DNA of 64,000 nt from Halobaculum sp. MBLA0147 (GCF_041361345.1 NZ_JBGKAD010000001.1:2046001-2110000); one strand, 5' to 3'; shown: positions 25,545 to 36,642, counted from the first letter of the stretch. Program-made: numbers and translations. The notes: generated from the sequence alone by a model not told the origin.

Positions 25545-25886
25545 TCACATCTCCTCGATCACGCTGGTGAAGCGGTCGGCGAGCCGCTCGCGGCGACTGA
25601 CGGAGCAGGTCACCACGTCCGGCTGGAGGTCGAACACCGCGCGGTCGAGCGTCGCGGTGTACACCTCGTAGTGGTCGCCGTCCGGGTCCAGTTCCGTCTC
25701 GGCGACGACCAAGCCGGCGTCCTCCAACTCCTCGAGTCGGCGGTACACCGTCGGCCCGGAGACGTCGCACGCCTCCCGCAGCGCGGCCGCCGACTGCGGC
25801 TCGCGCGCCGTCGCTTCGAGGATGGTCCGTGCGGCGTCGTCGGCGAGCAGCCCGGCGACCGTGCCGGGGTCGGGGTCGTCCGTCAC
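25545..25886 (-). CDS. Winged-helix transcriptional regulator (ArsR/TrmB-like)
   Basis: A 113-residue regulator from a GTG at 25886. LLADDAARTILEATAREPQSAAALREACDVSGPTVYRRLEELEDAGLV is split between helix 1 and the recognition helix of a winged HTH (residues about 12-60), followed by a wing and a beta-rich tail. It probably co-transcribes with the small membrane protein downstream. A TATA-like TTTACAC at about 25931-25939 lies roughly 45 bases upstream. The effector is unknown. Confidence 0.8.
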   Translation of the reverse strand: MTDDPDPGTVAGLLADDAARTILEATAREPQSAAALREACDVSGPTVYRRLEELEDAGLVVAETELDPDGDHYEVYTATLDRAVFDLQPDVVTCSVSRRERLADRFTSVIEEM

Positions 25887-26058
25887 TGTCTGGCACCTCT
25901 CGGGGCATCCGTCCGTGTCGGCACGGCGCTGTAGTGTAAATCTCTCGCCACCCGACCGCCGCGACGAGCGCCTCACCCGAGTACCCCCGCGCGTGACTTC
26001 ACTGGCTGAAGCCACTGCCGGCCGTACTACTCTCGTCGGAACCCACGCGGAGACACGC

Positions 26059-27003
26059 ATGGCAGTCGAGACGACCCGAACGATCCGGGACAGAATCGTC
26101 GCACCGCTGTGGAACCGCACCGAGAATCGCCCGCGGGCACTGTGGCGTGCCGTCGGCGCGCTGGTCGCCGGCGTCGCTGCGACCGCGCTCGGCGGCGTCG
26201 CCGCGTCGGCCGTCGACGGGCCGACGGTGCTCGGGAGTCTCGCCGCACAGGGTGTCGCCGCCGCGCTGGTCGTGGCACTCGTCGTCGCGTGGGCGCGCCT
26301 CGTCGACCGCCGGCCCGTGGCGGCGTACGGACTCGGGCTCGACCGCCGGTGGCTCGGCGGCGCCGCACTCGGCTTCGCGGTCGGGACACTCGGGTGGGGT
26401 GGCGCGCTGGCGACGAGTCTCCTCGCCGGGTGGGCACGCGTCGACGGGCTGTTCGTCGCCGGTGCGGCGTTCCCGTTCGGTGTGGGGATCGTCCTGTGGA
26501 GTTGCAACTGGCTCCTCGTCGGCGTCTGGGAGGAACTCCTCTTTCGCGGGTTGCTCTTGCGCAACGCCGTCGAGGGACTCCGCGGGCGACGACTCTCGGA
26601 CCGGGCGGCCGCCGTCGGTGGGCTCCTCGTCACGTCGGTCGTGTTCGGTGGGCTCCACGCCGATCAGGCCGGCTCGGCGCTCGCACTCGGGTTCTGGACC
26701 GGTGCCGGCGTGGTCCTCGGTGTCGCGTACCTCACCACCGACAGTCTCGCCGTCCCGATCGGACTCCACGTCGCGTTCGACCTCGCGGTCAACGACGTGT
26801 TCGGGCTGTCGCGTGTGCGTCCCATCGGGGAGCGGCTCCCGACGGTCGTCGCGCCGGAGTTCACCGGACCCGATCGACTCGTCGAGATCGCCGGGTGGGT
26901 CAACAGCGTCTGGCTCGTCGTCGTCGGTCTCGGTGTGGTCGCTGCGACCGCGTGGTACGAGGGCGGCCTCCGACTGCGGCTGTCGGCGTACGAGTCCTGG
27001 TAG
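26059..27003 (+). CDS. CPBP-family intramembrane glutamic endopeptidase
   Basis: A 314-residue polytopic protease of the CPBP (Rce1/Abi) family. The catalytic pair is in WEELLFRG (Glu158-Glu159), followed by VVFGGLHAD (His) near 193 and GLHVAFDLAVND near 240, the expected four-motif order. About eight hydrophobic segments surround them. Such enzymes process membrane peptides or CAAX-like tails; in bacteria some give bacteriocin immunity. Substrate unknown. The ATG at 26059 was chosen because the frame upstream is antisense to the HTH gene. Confidence 0.9.
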   Translation: MAVETTRTIRDRIVAPLWNRTENRPRALWRAVGALVAGVAATALGGVAASAVDGPTVLGSLAAQGVAAALVVALVVAWARLVDRRPVAAYGLGLDRRWLGGAALGFAVGTLGWGGALATSLLAGWARVDGLFVAGAAFPFGVGIVLWSCNWLLVGVWEELLFRGLLLRNAVEGLRGRRLSDRAAAVGGLLVTSVVFGGLHADQAGSALALGFWTGAGVVLGVAYLTTDSLAVPIGLHVAFDLAVNDVFGLSRVRPIGERLPTVVAPEFTGPDRLVEIAGWVNSVWLVVVGLGVVAATAWYEGGLRLRLSAYESW

Positions 27004-27105
27004 ACGGGAACGGACAGGAACCACCGCGGCTCCCGTCGTCGACTCGCCCTCGCAGGCTCGCCCCGTACCCGACCACTTTTCCCCGCAGACGGCCTCGAAC
27101 GGGTA

Positions 27106-28212
27106 ATGAGTCAGTCGGGAGAACCCACGCCGGAGGTGTACGAGCGTGGGCGCGGCATGGACGCCCACAACCAGGCGATGCGGGAGATCCGTGCGGAGAA
27201 GGACGCCAGCTACGACCCACACGAGCCGACGCGCGTGTGGCTCGACGAGGACAACACCCCCGGCGGGGTGTACCAGTCGCTGACGATCATCCTCAACACC
27301 GGCGGCTGCCGGTGGGCCCGCGCCGGCGGCTGTACGATGTGTGGCTACGTCGCCGAGTCCGTCGAGGGCGGCTCTGTCACGCACGAGGCCCTGCTGGACC
27401 AGATCGAGGTCTGTCTGGAACACGAACGCGAGAACGCCGACGAGCCGGCGGAGCTGATCAAGATCTACACGTCGGGGTCGTTCCTCGACGAGCGCGAGGT
27501 GGGCGCCGAGAGCCGCCGTGCCATCGCGGAGACGTTCGCGGACCGCGAGCGGATCGTCGTCGAGTCGCTGCCGGACTTCGTCGACCCGGAGAAGGTGCGC
27601 GACTTCACCGACCGCGGGCTGGCGACGGACGTGGCGGTCGGGTTGGAGACCGCGACCGACCGAGTGCGACACGACTGCGTGAACAAGTACTTCGACTTCG
27701 CGGAGTTCGAGGCCGCCGCAGCGGGCGTCGCCGAGGTCGACGCCGACCCGGACACCGCCGACGCGGGCGTGAAGGCGTACCTCCTGATGAAGCCACCGTT
27801 CCTCTCGGAGGCGGAGGCGCTCGAAGACATGGTGTCGTCCGTCCGCCGCTGTGCCGACGTGGAGGGGTGTCACACCGTCTCGATGAACCCGTGTAACGTC
27901 CAGCGGTACACGATGGTCGACGAGCTACACTTCCGTGGCGGCTACCGGCCGCCGTGGCTCTGGTCGGTCGCGGCGGTGTTGGAACGGACCGCCGACGCCG
28001 ACGCCATCGTCGTCTCGGACCCCGTGGGCCACGGCAGCGACCGCGGCGCCCACAACTGCGGGGAGTGTGACGACCGCGTCCAGACGGCGATCAAGGACTT
28101 CGACCTCCGACAGGACCCGAGCGTGTTCGAGCAGGTGTCGTGTGACTGCGAACGGACGTGGGAGTTGGTGTGTGAGGAGGGGGCGTCGTACAGTCAGCCG
28201 CTCGTCCGGTGA
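27106..28212 (+). CDS. Archaeosine biosynthesis radical SAM protein RaSEA
   Basis: A 368-residue radical SAM enzyme. The cluster-binding cysteines are Cys68, Cys76 and Cys79 (CxxxxxxxCxxC in GGCRWARAGGCTMCGY), as in RaSEA. Other family features are KIYTSGSFLD near 125, VGLETATD near 190, and a Cys-rich C-terminal region (NCGECDDRV, SCDCERTW). In RaSEA/ArcS systems it helps turn the lysine adduct of preQ0 in tRNA into archaeosine at position 15. ArcS and TGT genes are not in the window. The ATG at 27106 matches the family start. Confidence 0.93.
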   Translation: MSQSGEPTPEVYERGRGMDAHNQAMREIRAEKDASYDPHEPTRVWLDEDNTPGGVYQSLTIILNTGGCRWARAGGCTMCGYVAESVEGGSVTHEALLDQIEVCLEHERENADEPAELIKIYTSGSFLDEREVGAESRRAIAETFADRERIVVESLPDFVDPEKVRDFTDRGLATDVAVGLETATDRVRHDCVNKYFDFAEFEAAAAGVAEVDADPDTADAGVKAYLLMKPPFLSEAEALEDMVSSVRRCADVEGCHTVSMNPCNVQRYTMVDELHFRGGYRPPWLWSVAAVLERTADADAIVVSDPVGHGSDRGAHNCGECDDRVQTAIKDFDLRQDPSVFEQVSCDCERTWELVCEEGASYSQPLVR

Positions 28213-28318
28213 CGGAACGCACGCCGCCGAGTGCGCCGTCGTGACCGCCAGCGGCGAGGACACACACCGCCGCCACCACCAGCCTCACACTGCCGGGGTC
28301 CCACGACACGCTCACCAG

Positions 28319-29431
28319 ATGCAGATCGCACCCTTCGAACTCGAACGCTGGTTCGACGACCACGAACACGACGCGGAGATCATGCTGGCGGAGTCGGGGA
28401 TCCGCTCGCTGCCCGCCGCCCGCTTCGACCTCGACCCGGGGAAACTCGGCTACGTGATCCCGACGGACGGCGACCCGGCGTTCCGCGCGGAGGTGGCCGC
28501 CCGCTACGACCGCAGTGCCGACGAGGTGGCGTTCACCTGCGGCACCCAGGAGGCGAACTTCCTCACCTTCCTCTCGCTGGTGAGCGACCCCGCCGCCCCG
28601 GGGCACGACGAGCGCGTCGGCCAGGGCACCCACGCCGTCGTCGTCACGCCCACCTACCAGGCGCTCCACAGCGTCCCCGCCGCCCTCGGGGACGTGACGC
28701 GCGTCCAACTCGATCCGCCAGAGTGGCGACTCGACACCGACGCCGTCCGCCGCGCCGTCCGCGAGGACACCGCCGTGCTCGTGCTCAACAACCCCAACAA
28801 CCCGACCGGGCGCTACCACCCCGAGGCACGCGTCCGGGAGTTGTACGACATCGCGGCGGAACACGACGCCTACCTCTTGTGTGACGAGGTGTACCGTGGC
28901 CTCGCGCCCGACCCGCTCCCGCGCGTCGCGAGTATGGGTCGCCACGGGATCTCGACGACGAGTCTCACGAAGGCGTACGGCCTCGCCGGGACGCGGTTCG
29001 GCTGGGTCGCCGGGCCGGCGCCGCTCGTCCAGACGGCCGTCCGTTGGAAGGACTACACGACCATCTCCCCGTCGCTGTTCGGGCAACACGTCGCGAAACA
29101 GGCGCTGGGCGACCAGGAGACGGAGATCCTCGAGACGAACCGGGCGCTGGCCCGCGAGCACCACGAGATCGTCGCCGACTGGCTCGCCACCCACGATCTC
29201 GACTGGCACGACCCCGTCGGCGTGAACGCCTTCCCCGAGATTCCGGATGGGTTCGACGGGTCGCGCGACTTCTGCCGGACCGTCGTCGAGGAGGCGTCCG
29301 TCGTGCTCGCCCCCGGCGACGCGTTCGGGGTCGAGGGCCACTTCCGGCTCGGCTTCGGCCACGAGACCGCCGAGCTCCGCGAGGGGCTCGCGCGGATCGG
29401 CGACGTGATCGAGCGCCACGGCTCCGCGTGA
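28319..29431 (+). CDS. PLP-dependent aminotransferase, class I/II
   Basis: A 370-residue fold-type I aminotransferase. The PLP-binding lysine is Lys218 in STTSLTKAYGLAGTRFGW; NNPNNPTGRY near 158-166 and CDEVYRGL near 188 are family signatures, and RLGFG near the C-terminus carries the substrate-carboxylate arginine. Substrate cannot be assigned. The ATG at 28319 fits the start of the first helix. It is convergent with nusA, occupying the place where ribosomal protein genes follow nusA in other haloarchaea. Confidence 0.9.
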   Translation: MQIAPFELERWFDDHEHDAEIMLAESGIRSLPAARFDLDPGKLGYVIPTDGDPAFRAEVAARYDRSADEVAFTCGTQEANFLTFLSLVSDPAAPGHDERVGQGTHAVVVTPTYQALHSVPAALGDVTRVQLDPPEWRLDTDAVRRAVREDTAVLVLNNPNNPTGRYHPEARVRELYDIAAEHDAYLLCDEVYRGLAPDPLPRVASMGRHGISTTSLTKAYGLAGTRFGWVAGPAPLVQTAVRWKDYTTISPSLFGQHVAKQALGDQETEILETNRALAREHHEIVADWLATHDLDWHDPVGVNAFPEIPDGFDGSRDFCRTVVEEASVVLAPGDAFGVEGHFRLGFGHETAELREGLARIGDVIERHGSA

Positions 29432-29501
29432 GGTGTGTCTCTCGCGTGGAACCCGCTGCACACGACTCCTCCCAGGTCGACGGTGGCCACCCGCCCTCGA
29501 C

Positions 29502-29921
29502 TCAGGCCAACTGCACGTCGTCGATCTCGTGGTGCCGAGCGGCCAACTCGCGGGCGGCCTCGATCGTCTCGCCGTCCTCGCCGATGGCGACGCCGCGGTC
29601 GTCGGGCAACACCTCGGCGAAGGCGACGCCCTGTCGTGAGACGGTGACGCCGCGGACCGCCGCGGGCGCCAGTGCGTTGGCGACGAAGTCCGCGGCGGTG
29701 TCGGCGTCCTCGACCACGTCGATCCGCGCCGACAGCAGGTCCTCGGCACGTTCGACGGTCTTGCCCGCCGGGCCGACCGCCTCGCCCTTCGTCCCGGCCG
29801 GGACGAGCACGACCAGTCGGTCGCCGTCGTCGTACACCAGACAGTCTCTAGGCGTCACGTCCGTCACGTCGGCGAACCGCCGCGCGTAGCGTCTCGCCTC
29901 GTCGTCGAGTTCGACTCGCAT
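29502..29921 (-). CDS. nusA: NusA-like transcription factor
   Basis: A 139-residue archaeal NusA, which consists of two KH domains only (no S1 or N-terminal polymerase-binding domain). GTKGEAVGPAGKTVERAED and RGVAIGEDGETIEAAREL carry the GxxG loops for RNA binding. It lies 123 bases after rpoA'', the usual archaeal position at the end of the RNA polymerase genes. A NusA role in transcription or rRNA maturation is expected from the family. Confidence 0.93.
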   Translation of the reverse strand: MRVELDDEARRYARRFADVTDVTPRDCLVYDDGDRLVVLVPAGTKGEAVGPAGKTVERAEDLLSARIDVVEDADTAADFVANALAPAAVRGVTVSRQGVAFAEVLPDDRGVAIGEDGETIEAARELAARHHEIDDVQLA

Positions 29922-30044
29922 GTGTGAGTGAGTAGTGTCGTCGGTCGTCTCCGCAGGAGTCGGTCGCCGCCGGGCGGCGGTGGTCCCACTGACACCCCCC
30001 GGTGTGACCCGGTCTGTTCGTGACTCGGTCCCCACCGGACCGCC

Positions 30045-31889
30045 TCAGTCGTCCGCCGAGGGTGGTTCGGCGTCGCCGGTCGACCCCATCCGGAGGTCGA
30101 CGTCGCCGGTGCCGACGGCGACGGGCTTCCCGGCGATCACGTTCTCGATGACGCCGTCCAGGTCGTCCACTTCGCCCTGGATCGCGGCGTCCAGCAGGTG
30201 GTTCACGGTCACTTCGAAGGCTGCCCGTGCGAGCACGGACTCCTTCGAGCCGGAGATGCCGTGCCGGCCGATGGACTCGACGGTCCCCTGGTTGGTCATG
30301 ATGTCCGCGACCAACATCAGGTGGCGGACGTTCACGTCGTCGAGCCCCTGTTCCTCCAGCGTGTTCATCGTCTCGTCGATGATCGACTCGCGTGCGGCCT
30401 CGACACCCAGCGTCCGGTAGATCTCGTGGATGTTGTTACACGTCGTCCGCGAGGCGTCGACCCCCTCGATCTCGAGGGCGTCCGAGAACGCCGACCCCTC
30501 GGTGTAGAGGACGAACTCCTCCTCGTCGTCGTCCGTCTCCTCCTTGCGGATGACGACGCGGTTGATCTCCTCGATCCCCTTGAACGTGATCTCGCGCAGT
30601 TGTTCGACCAACTGGAGCAGTTCGCGGTAGCTGGGCTGTTCCGGCCCGAACTGGACGACGGTCCCGCGCCGGACCGTCTCGACGCCCAGCGACGACTCGA
30701 TCGTGTCCGCGACGATGTCGGCGACCTCCTCGGCGTCGTCGAACGTCGGCCACCGTTCCAACAGCGTCTCCTCGTTCAGGTCCACCGAGACCCGCATGTC
30801 CGCGACGTTCGTCGACACGTCGCCCAACGCGAGGATCTGCGTCGCCTCGATCTCCCAGACGACCTCGTGGGCCTTCTCCCGGTCGTGGGCGTACTCACCC
30901 TCCAGGTGGACCTCCATCACCGGCGTGTCCGGCTCCTTCCGGGCGTCCACCAACTCGATGAGTCGCGGCAGCCCCTGGGTCACGTCCATCTCTGCAACGC
31001 CTGCGAAGTGGAACGTGTTCATCGTGTTGTGCGTGACGACACCCTCGGCGGTGGTGAACGTCTCCAGTCCCGCCACCGAGAAGTCGTACACGTACTCGTG
31101 GTCCGTCTCGATGGTCCGAATCTCGTCGATCGGGTCCCAACTCGCCTCGCCGAGAATCTCTCGGGCCGAGCCACCGACGGCGACCGCACCTGCACCGTCC
31201 GTCGCGACCGTCTCGAACGCTTCGAGCCCGACCGAGGCAGTCTCTCGGTCGAAATCGCCAGTGACCGGGAGTTCGGTCCCGACTTCGAGTTCGTCGCCAC
31301 GGATCGGGACGATCTCGTCGTCACGCTCGACGACGAAGGAGTGTGCCTTCGTCGCGCGGATCGAACGGCTCGACTCCAGTTCGAACTCCAGCAGTTCGTC
31401 CGGAGCGTCGTGGCGACTCACCTCCTCGACCGGCTTCCACGTCAACGTGCCGTCGGAACGGAGACTCGGAACCGCCAGCGAGTCGGGCGCGAGCGCGACC
31501 TCGTGGCCGTCGACGTCGCGCGACTCGCGTGCGGCGACGATCTCGTCGACCAGCGGGCCGATCTCCGTCACGTCGGTCTGGCCGTCACGACGGACGACGA
31601 CACGCTCGTCGTGCGGGATCGACATCTGCGTCCCGGGTTCCCCGATACTCTGTGCAGAGACCGTTCCGACGGGGTCCAGCGGGTCGACGCGGGTGTCGAC
31701 GTACCGCGACTCCGTCGCCTGGGCGATCTCGTCGGCCTGTTCGACGGTGATCTCCCCTTCGCGACCCTCGATCGTCTCGTACACCTCGTCTTTGAGGCGA
31801 CGGGGGAGTTCCGTGTCCTCGACGACCAGCGCCATCTCGTCGGTGACGTGCTCGTAGTCGTCGGCGTGGCTCCCGGCCGTCTCAGTCAT
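30045..31889 (-). CDS. rpoA2: DNA-directed RNA polymerase subunit A'' containing a mini-intein
   Basis: The 614-residue precursor of the C-terminal part of the largest polymerase subunit. Residues 1-89 and 289-614 are RpoA'' (415 residues after splicing, near the usual length). Residues 90-288 are an intein inserted between EPGTQM and TMNTFHFAG, inside the trigger loop, the mobile element that closes over the incoming NTP. Without splicing the polymerase should be inactive. The start overlaps the rpoA' stop by eight bases. The extein ends in an acidic tail. Downstream 123 bases separate it from nusA. Confidence 0.97.
   Translation of the reverse strand: MTETAGSHADDYEHVTDEMALVVEDTELPRRLKDEVYETIEGREGEITVEQADEIAQATESRYVDTRVDPLDPVGTVSAQSIGEPGTQMSIPHDERVVVRRDGQTDVTEIGPLVDEIVAARESRDVDGHEVALAPDSLAVPSLRSDGTLTWKPVEEVSRHDAPDELLEFELESSRSIRATKAHSFVVERDDEIVPIRGDELEVGTELPVTGDFDRETASVGLEAFETVATDGAGAVAVGGSAREILGEASWDPIDEIRTIETDHEYVYDFSVAGLETFTTAEGVVTHNTMNTFHFAGVAEMDVTQGLPRLIELVDARKEPDTPVMEVHLEGEYAHDREKAHEVVWEIEATQILALGDVSTNVADMRVSVDLNEETLLERWPTFDDAEEVADIVADTIESSLGVETVRRGTVVQFGPEQPSYRELLQLVEQLREITFKGIEEINRVVIRKEETDDDEEEFVLYTEGSAFSDALEIEGVDASRTTCNNIHEIYRTLGVEAARESIIDETMNTLEEQGLDDVNVRHLMLVADIMTNQGTVESIGRHGISGSKESVLARAAFEVTVNHLLDAAIQGEVDDLDGVIENVIAGKPVAVGTGDVDLRMGSTGDAEPPSADD
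31026..31622 (-). other. Mini-intein in RpoA'' (199 aa)
   Basis: Residues 90-288 of the RpoA'' precursor. It begins with Ser1 ([14 protein letters not shown], block A). Block B has the T-x-x-H core ([12 protein letters not shown] at about 176-187). Block F is [13 protein letters not shown] and block G ends GVVTHN, with Thr as the first residue after it. These are the residues for two acyl shifts and Asn cyclisation. At 199 residues there is no room for a full LAGLIDADG endonuclease, and no such motif is seen. Inteins at this RpoA'' site are known in some archaea. Confidence 0.95.
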
Positions 31890-34812
31890 CGGAGCTCACC
31901 CCCGAGCCGCCGGCCTTGTCGAGTCCCGGCCCGGCGAACTCCGAGAGGTTCGTCGGCGGCTCGCGGCTGCCGATGAACCGTTCTTTCTCCTCTTTGGAGT
32001 CGAACTCGGCGTCGACGATCCGCTCTGCGATCTGGTCGACGTCCACGTCGCCCTCGTCGTCGGAGGAGACCTTCACCGGCGAGGTGCCGTCCTCGCCGAA
32101 CTCGAACTGGACGACCGTCCCGGAGGTGTTCCGGACCGTGCCGTCGTACTGCGCCTCCAACTCGGAGAGCGCGTTGATCAGCCGGCGCTGGAGGTAGCCG
32201 GACTTCGAGGTCCGGACCGCCGTGTCCACCAGCCCCTCGCGACCGCCCATCGCGTGGAAGAAGAACTCCTTGGGGTCGAGCCCGCTGCGGTAGGAGTTCT
32301 CGACGAACCCGTGGGCGTCCGCCGAGAGGTCGTCGGGCGCGAAGTGCGACAGCGTCCGCCCCTCGTAGCCGCGGTTGATCCGCTCGCCGGAGACGGACTG
32401 CTGGCCGACCAACCCGGCCATCTGCGTGAGGTTCAACATCGACCCACGTGCGCCGGAGGCGGCCATGATGATCGCCGGGTTCTCCTCGTCGAGGTAGTCC
32501 CGGGCGATGTCCTGTGCGGAGTCGCGGGCCTTCGAGAGCGTCTGCATCACCTTCATCTCCAGCGTCTCGTCGACCGTCCGACCCGGCAGCGAGTCGATCT
32601 CGCCCGCGTCGTACGTCTCGATCAGCTCCTCGACGCGCTCGCGGGAGTTCTGAATCGCCTCGTCGATCTGTGCGTCGGCCTCCGGCGGGAGCGACTCGTC
32701 GTCGATCCCGATGGAGAAGCCGAAGTGCATGATCGTCCGCATCGCCAGCGCGGCGACCTCGTTGACGAACACCCGCGCTCGGGTCTTCGAGTACACCTTC
32801 GTCAGCGTGTCGACGATCTCGCTGCCGAAGTCCCCGACCGCCGCGGAGTCGATCGTCCCCTGTTTCAAGACGCCGTCCTCGATCACGACGTCGTCGCCCG
32901 CGTCGGAGACGAACTCCAAGTCGAGGTCGTCCGGCAGCAGCTGCGAGAAGATCGTCCGGCCGGTCCAGTACGGTTCCTCGTCGTCGCCGTGGCCGTCCGG
33001 CTCCGGCAGTTCGTCGATGGAGGTCTGCCGCAGCAGGTCCAGCGCCTGCGTCTCGTTGAAGTGGGGATCGTCGTGGGTGAGCAGGTACATCCCCGAGATG
33101 TGGTCCTGGATGGCGCCGATGATGTTCTCCCCGAACCGCGGCGAGAGCATCTGTTCCTGGACGCGCATCAGGACGCGGGCCTCCGCACGCGCCTCCTCGT
33201 TTTGCAGCGCGTGCATGTTCATCTCGTCGCCGTCGAAGTCCGCGTTGTACGGCGGACAGACGGTCGTGTTGAGCCGGAACGTCTTGTACGGCATCACCAC
33301 GACCTCGTGGGCCATGATCGACATCCGGTGCAGCGACGGCTGCCGGTTGAAGATCACGATGTCCCCGTCCACGAGGTGCCGGTTCACCTCCCAGCCGGCC
33401 TCGACCTTCTCGGCGAGTTCCTCACAGTTCTTCTCGGTCACCTTCAGCCGGCGCCCGTCGGGGCGCTTCACGTAGTTGGCACCCGGGTGCGCCTCCGGCC
33501 CGTTCGAGACGTACTGGCGAGCGCGGTCGACGTTGCGCTCGGAGACGTTCATCGTCTGGGTCATCTCCTCGGCGACCCGCTCGGGGACGCCGACCTCGTT
33601 GAGCGACAGCGTCGGGTCCGGACTGATGACGGTCCGCGCCGAGAAGTTGACGCGCTTCCCGGACAGCGAGCCGCGGAAGCGGCCCTCCTTGCCCTTCAGG
33701 CGCTGTGAGAGCGTCTTCAGCGGCCGCCCCGAACGGTGGCGTGCCGGGGGCGTCCCGCTGATCTCGTTGTCGATGAAGGTGGTGACGTGGTACTGGAGCA
33801 GTTCCCACAGGTCCTCGATGATGAGCTGGGGCGCACCGGCCTCGCGGTTCTCCATGAACCGCTGGTTGATCCGGATGATGTCGACCAGCTTGTGGGTCAG
33901 GTCGTCCTCGGACCGCTGGCCGTTGTCCAGCGTGATCGACGGACGTGCCGTCACCGGCGGCACCGGCAGCACCGTCAGGATCATCCACTCCGGACGCGCC
34001 TGCTCGGGGTCGACCCCGATGGCGCCGATGTCCTCGTCCGGGATGTCCTCGAACCAGTCCCGGATGTCCGAGGGCATCAGCTTGTTCATGTCCTCCTCGG
34101 TCAGATCCACGTCCAGGGCCTTCTCGATGGCCGTCCGGTCCTCCTCGCGGGGCCGGAACTCCCCGGACATGATCTGGTTGATCCGATCGAGGTCGATCCC
34201 CGTCTCCTCCGCGAGGTCGTGCGGGGAGGTGCCCTCGTCGTCGTCCTCGCCGGGCTGCATCGCCTGGGCGATCTGCTCGGAGTAGTCGCCCGACAGGACG
34301 TCTTGGACCTCGTAGTAGGTGGTCGGCTTCTCGTGTTTGATGTCCGCCTGCTCGGCCCCGCAGTGGGGACACCGGTCGGCCTTCCGGGCCTGCCGGACGG
34401 CGGTCTTCAACACGTCCATCGTGTCGCCGCCGAGGTTCGCCGTGCGGGTCAGCTTGTCGCGGTAGTCGTCTTTCTCGTCCTCGGAGAGTGCGATCTTCCC
34501 ACAGTCGCGACAGGTCGCACGCAGCAGGCGACGGATGAGCTTCGTGAACCCGACGTGGATCACCGGCGCGGCCAGCTCGATGTGGCCGAAGTGGCCGTTA
34601 CACGACCCACTGTGTTTCCCGCAGGTGCGACACTCCAGCCCGGGGTCGATGACTCCGAGTCGGGGGTCCATCAACCCCATGTCGATTGGGTAGCCGTCGT
34701 CGTCGTACGTGTCCGCCGTGATCACCTTCGTCGCCGACATGTCCCGGTACGTCTCCGGGTCCATCAGCCCGAAACTGATCCCGCCGATCTCTTTGGGTGT
34801 TTGTCCTGCCAT
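31882..34812 (-). CDS. rpoA1: DNA-directed RNA polymerase subunit A'
   Basis: The 976-residue N-terminal part of the largest subunit. Zinc-binding cysteines are in [17 protein letters not shown] near residue 58 and in [14 protein letters not shown] near 100-150. The catalytic [10 protein letters not shown] begins at Asn523, with Mg-binding Asp525, Asp527 and Asp529. Length is normal (about 970) and no intein is present. It starts three bases after the rpoB' stop and overlaps rpoA'' by eight bases, so the genes are translated from one mRNA. Confidence 0.98.
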   Translation of the reverse strand: MAGQTPKEIGGISFGLMDPETYRDMSATKVITADTYDDDGYPIDMGLMDPRLGVIDPGLECRTCGKHSGSCNGHFGHIELAAPVIHVGFTKLIRRLLRATCRDCGKIALSEDEKDDYRDKLTRTANLGGDTMDVLKTAVRQARKADRCPHCGAEQADIKHEKPTTYYEVQDVLSGDYSEQIAQAMQPGEDDDEGTSPHDLAEETGIDLDRINQIMSGEFRPREEDRTAIEKALDVDLTEEDMNKLMPSDIRDWFEDIPDEDIGAIGVDPEQARPEWMILTVLPVPPVTARPSITLDNGQRSEDDLTHKLVDIIRINQRFMENREAGAPQLIIEDLWELLQYHVTTFIDNEISGTPPARHRSGRPLKTLSQRLKGKEGRFRGSLSGKRVNFSARTVISPDPTLSLNEVGVPERVAEEMTQTMNVSERNVDRARQYVSNGPEAHPGANYVKRPDGRRLKVTEKNCEELAEKVEAGWEVNRHLVDGDIVIFNRQPSLHRMSIMAHEVVVMPYKTFRLNTTVCPPYNADFDGDEMNMHALQNEEARAEARVLMRVQEQMLSPRFGENIIGAIQDHISGMYLLTHDDPHFNETQALDLLRQTSIDELPEPDGHGDDEEPYWTGRTIFSQLLPDDLDLEFVSDAGDDVVIEDGVLKQGTIDSAAVGDFGSEIVDTLTKVYSKTRARVFVNEVAALAMRTIMHFGFSIGIDDESLPPEADAQIDEAIQNSRERVEELIETYDAGEIDSLPGRTVDETLEMKVMQTLSKARDSAQDIARDYLDEENPAIIMAASGARGSMLNLTQMAGLVGQQSVSGERINRGYEGRTLSHFAPDDLSADAHGFVENSYRSGLDPKEFFFHAMGGREGLVDTAVRTSKSGYLQRRLINALSELEAQYDGTVRNTSGTVVQFEFGEDGTSPVKVSSDDEGDVDVDQIAERIVDAEFDSKEEKERFIGSREPPTNLSEFAGPGLDKAGGSGVSSDD

Positions 34813-34815
34813 GGG

Positions 34816-36642
34816 TCAGACTGCGTCCTCCAGTTCGAGTTTCGGTCGGATGCCGAGCGCCTTCATCTCGTCCAACAGGAGCTTGAAGGCGTAGCTGATC
34901 TCCAGTTCGTGGATGTCGTCCTCGTCGCCGCTGACGGGGTCGTAGATCCGCCGCTGTTCCACGTCCTCGACGGCGACCATCCCCGTCTCCTCGGAGATGT
35001 ACACCGTCTCCTTGTCCGAGGAGTCGAGCAACCGCTCCTTCAGGGCCATCGCCGCACCGTGACCGATCAGGACCATCCGCTCCATCTCCCCGACACGGAG
35101 CCCACCCTCGCGGGCACGCCCCTCCGTCGGCTGGCGTGTCAACACCTGCACCGGCCCGCGCGAGCGGGCGTGCAGCTTGTTCGACACCATGTGGTACAGC
35201 TTGTGGTAGAGGATCGTCCCGACGAAGATCTCCGCGTCGATCTTCTCGCCGGTGATCCCGGAGTACATGACCTCCTTGCCGGAGGACTTGAACCCGTGGT
35301 CTTCGAGCGACCCCCGGAGTTCCTCCTCGCCGTCACCCTGGAACGGGGTGCCGTCGACCCGCTCGCCGCGCAGCGAGCCGACCTTCCCGCCCAGCATCTC
35401 CAGCACGTGGCCGACCGTCATCCGCGACGGCAGTGCGTGCGGGTTGAGGATCAGGTCCGGGACGACGCCGTCCTCGGTGAACGGCATGTCCTCTTGGGGT
35501 GCGAGGTGGCCCACGACACCCTTCTGTCCGTGTCGAGACGCGAACTTGTCGCCCAACTCCGGGATCCGCTCGTCGCGGACGGACACCTTCGAGAGCTTCG
35601 AGCCGTCCTCGCCCTCCATCAGCGTCACCGTGTCCACGACGCCGGACTCGCCCGAACGCATCGTCACGCTCGTCTCCCGGCGCTTCTGCGGGGAGAGGCC
35701 GCCCATGTCGTCCGGCTCTTCCAGGAACCGCGGCGGACTCGTCTTCCCGAGCAGGACGGAGTTCTCGTCGACCTTCGTCTCCGGGTTGACCAACCCGTCC
35801 TCGTCGAGGTGGGTGTACGCGTCCTCACCACGCGCACCGCGTACGTCCTGCGAGGGTGTCTCGAAGCGGTCCTCCTGGCCGCCGGGGTAGCGCCGCTCCT
35901 CCCCCTCGTAGGTCCGGAAGAAGTGCGACCGCGCCATCGCCCGGTCGACCGACCCCTGGTTCATCACGAGCGCGTCCTCGATGTTGAACCCCTCGTAGGA
36001 CATCACGGCGACGACGAAGTTCTGGGCCGCCGGCCGCTCGTCGAAGCCGATCTGTTCCGTCGTCTGGGTCTTCACCATCGACAACTGCGGGTAGTGCAGG
36101 AGGTGCTGGCGCGTGTCCGGACGGATGCGGTAGTTCGCCGCCGGCAGCCCCAGCGACTGCTTCATCATCCCGGCGCCCATCGTGATCCGCGGCGAGGCGT
36201 TGTGTTCCGGGTACGGGATCATCCCGGCACCGATCCCGAAGATCAACTGCGGGTCGATCTCCAGGTGGGTGGTCTCCTCGGTCACCTCGTCCTCGTCGAC
36301 GGCGACGAGGATGTCCTCCTCCTCCTCGGCGTCGATGAACTCGACGACGCCGGCGTCGACGAGGTCCTCGAACTCGATCTCGTCGTTCTCCAACGCTTCG
36401 ACGTGTTCCTCGTCCAGCAGGGGTTCCCCGTCCTGGACGACGATCAGCGGCCGCCGGGCGCGCCCGGCGTCGGCGTTGACGATCACTTCGCCGGTGCGTT
36501 CCTTCACGGAGACGTTCACCATGTCCGATACGTCGCCACGGCGACGCGCCTCCCGAATCTGTTCTGCGAGCTGGTGGGGGTCAGGGTGGGTGCCCACCAG
36601 ACTCCCGTTGACGTACACTTTCGCGTCTTGTGCCTGTGCCAT
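34816..36642 (-). CDS. rpoB1: DNA-directed RNA polymerase subunit B'
   Basis: The 608-residue C-terminal half of the second largest subunit. [12 protein letters not shown], which carries catalytic-site lysines, lies near residue 390, and [18 protein letters not shown] near the end contacts subunit A'. Length is normal. In the usual zinc-ribbon position the sequence reads [11 protein letters not shown]...[10 protein letters not shown], so all four cysteines of the ribbon known from other archaea and Rpb2 are replaced. Six bases separate it from rpoB''. Confidence 0.97.
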   Translation of the reverse strand: MAQAQDAKVYVNGSLVGTHPDPHQLAEQIREARRRGDVSDMVNVSVKERTGEVIVNADAGRARRPLIVVQDGEPLLDEEHVEALENDEIEFEDLVDAGVVEFIDAEEEEDILVAVDEDEVTEETTHLEIDPQLIFGIGAGMIPYPEHNASPRITMGAGMMKQSLGLPAANYRIRPDTRQHLLHYPQLSMVKTQTTEQIGFDERPAAQNFVVAVMSYEGFNIEDALVMNQGSVDRAMARSHFFRTYEGEERRYPGGQEDRFETPSQDVRGARGEDAYTHLDEDGLVNPETKVDENSVLLGKTSPPRFLEEPDDMGGLSPQKRRETSVTMRSGESGVVDTVTLMEGEDGSKLSKVSVRDERIPELGDKFASRHGQKGVVGHLAPQEDMPFTEDGVVPDLILNPHALPSRMTVGHVLEMLGGKVGSLRGERVDGTPFQGDGEEELRGSLEDHGFKSSGKEVMYSGITGEKIDAEIFVGTILYHKLYHMVSNKLHARSRGPVQVLTRQPTEGRAREGGLRVGEMERMVLIGHGAAMALKERLLDSSDKETVYISEETGMVAVEDVEQRRIYDPVSGDEDDIHELEISYAFKLLLDEMKALGIRPKLELEDAV

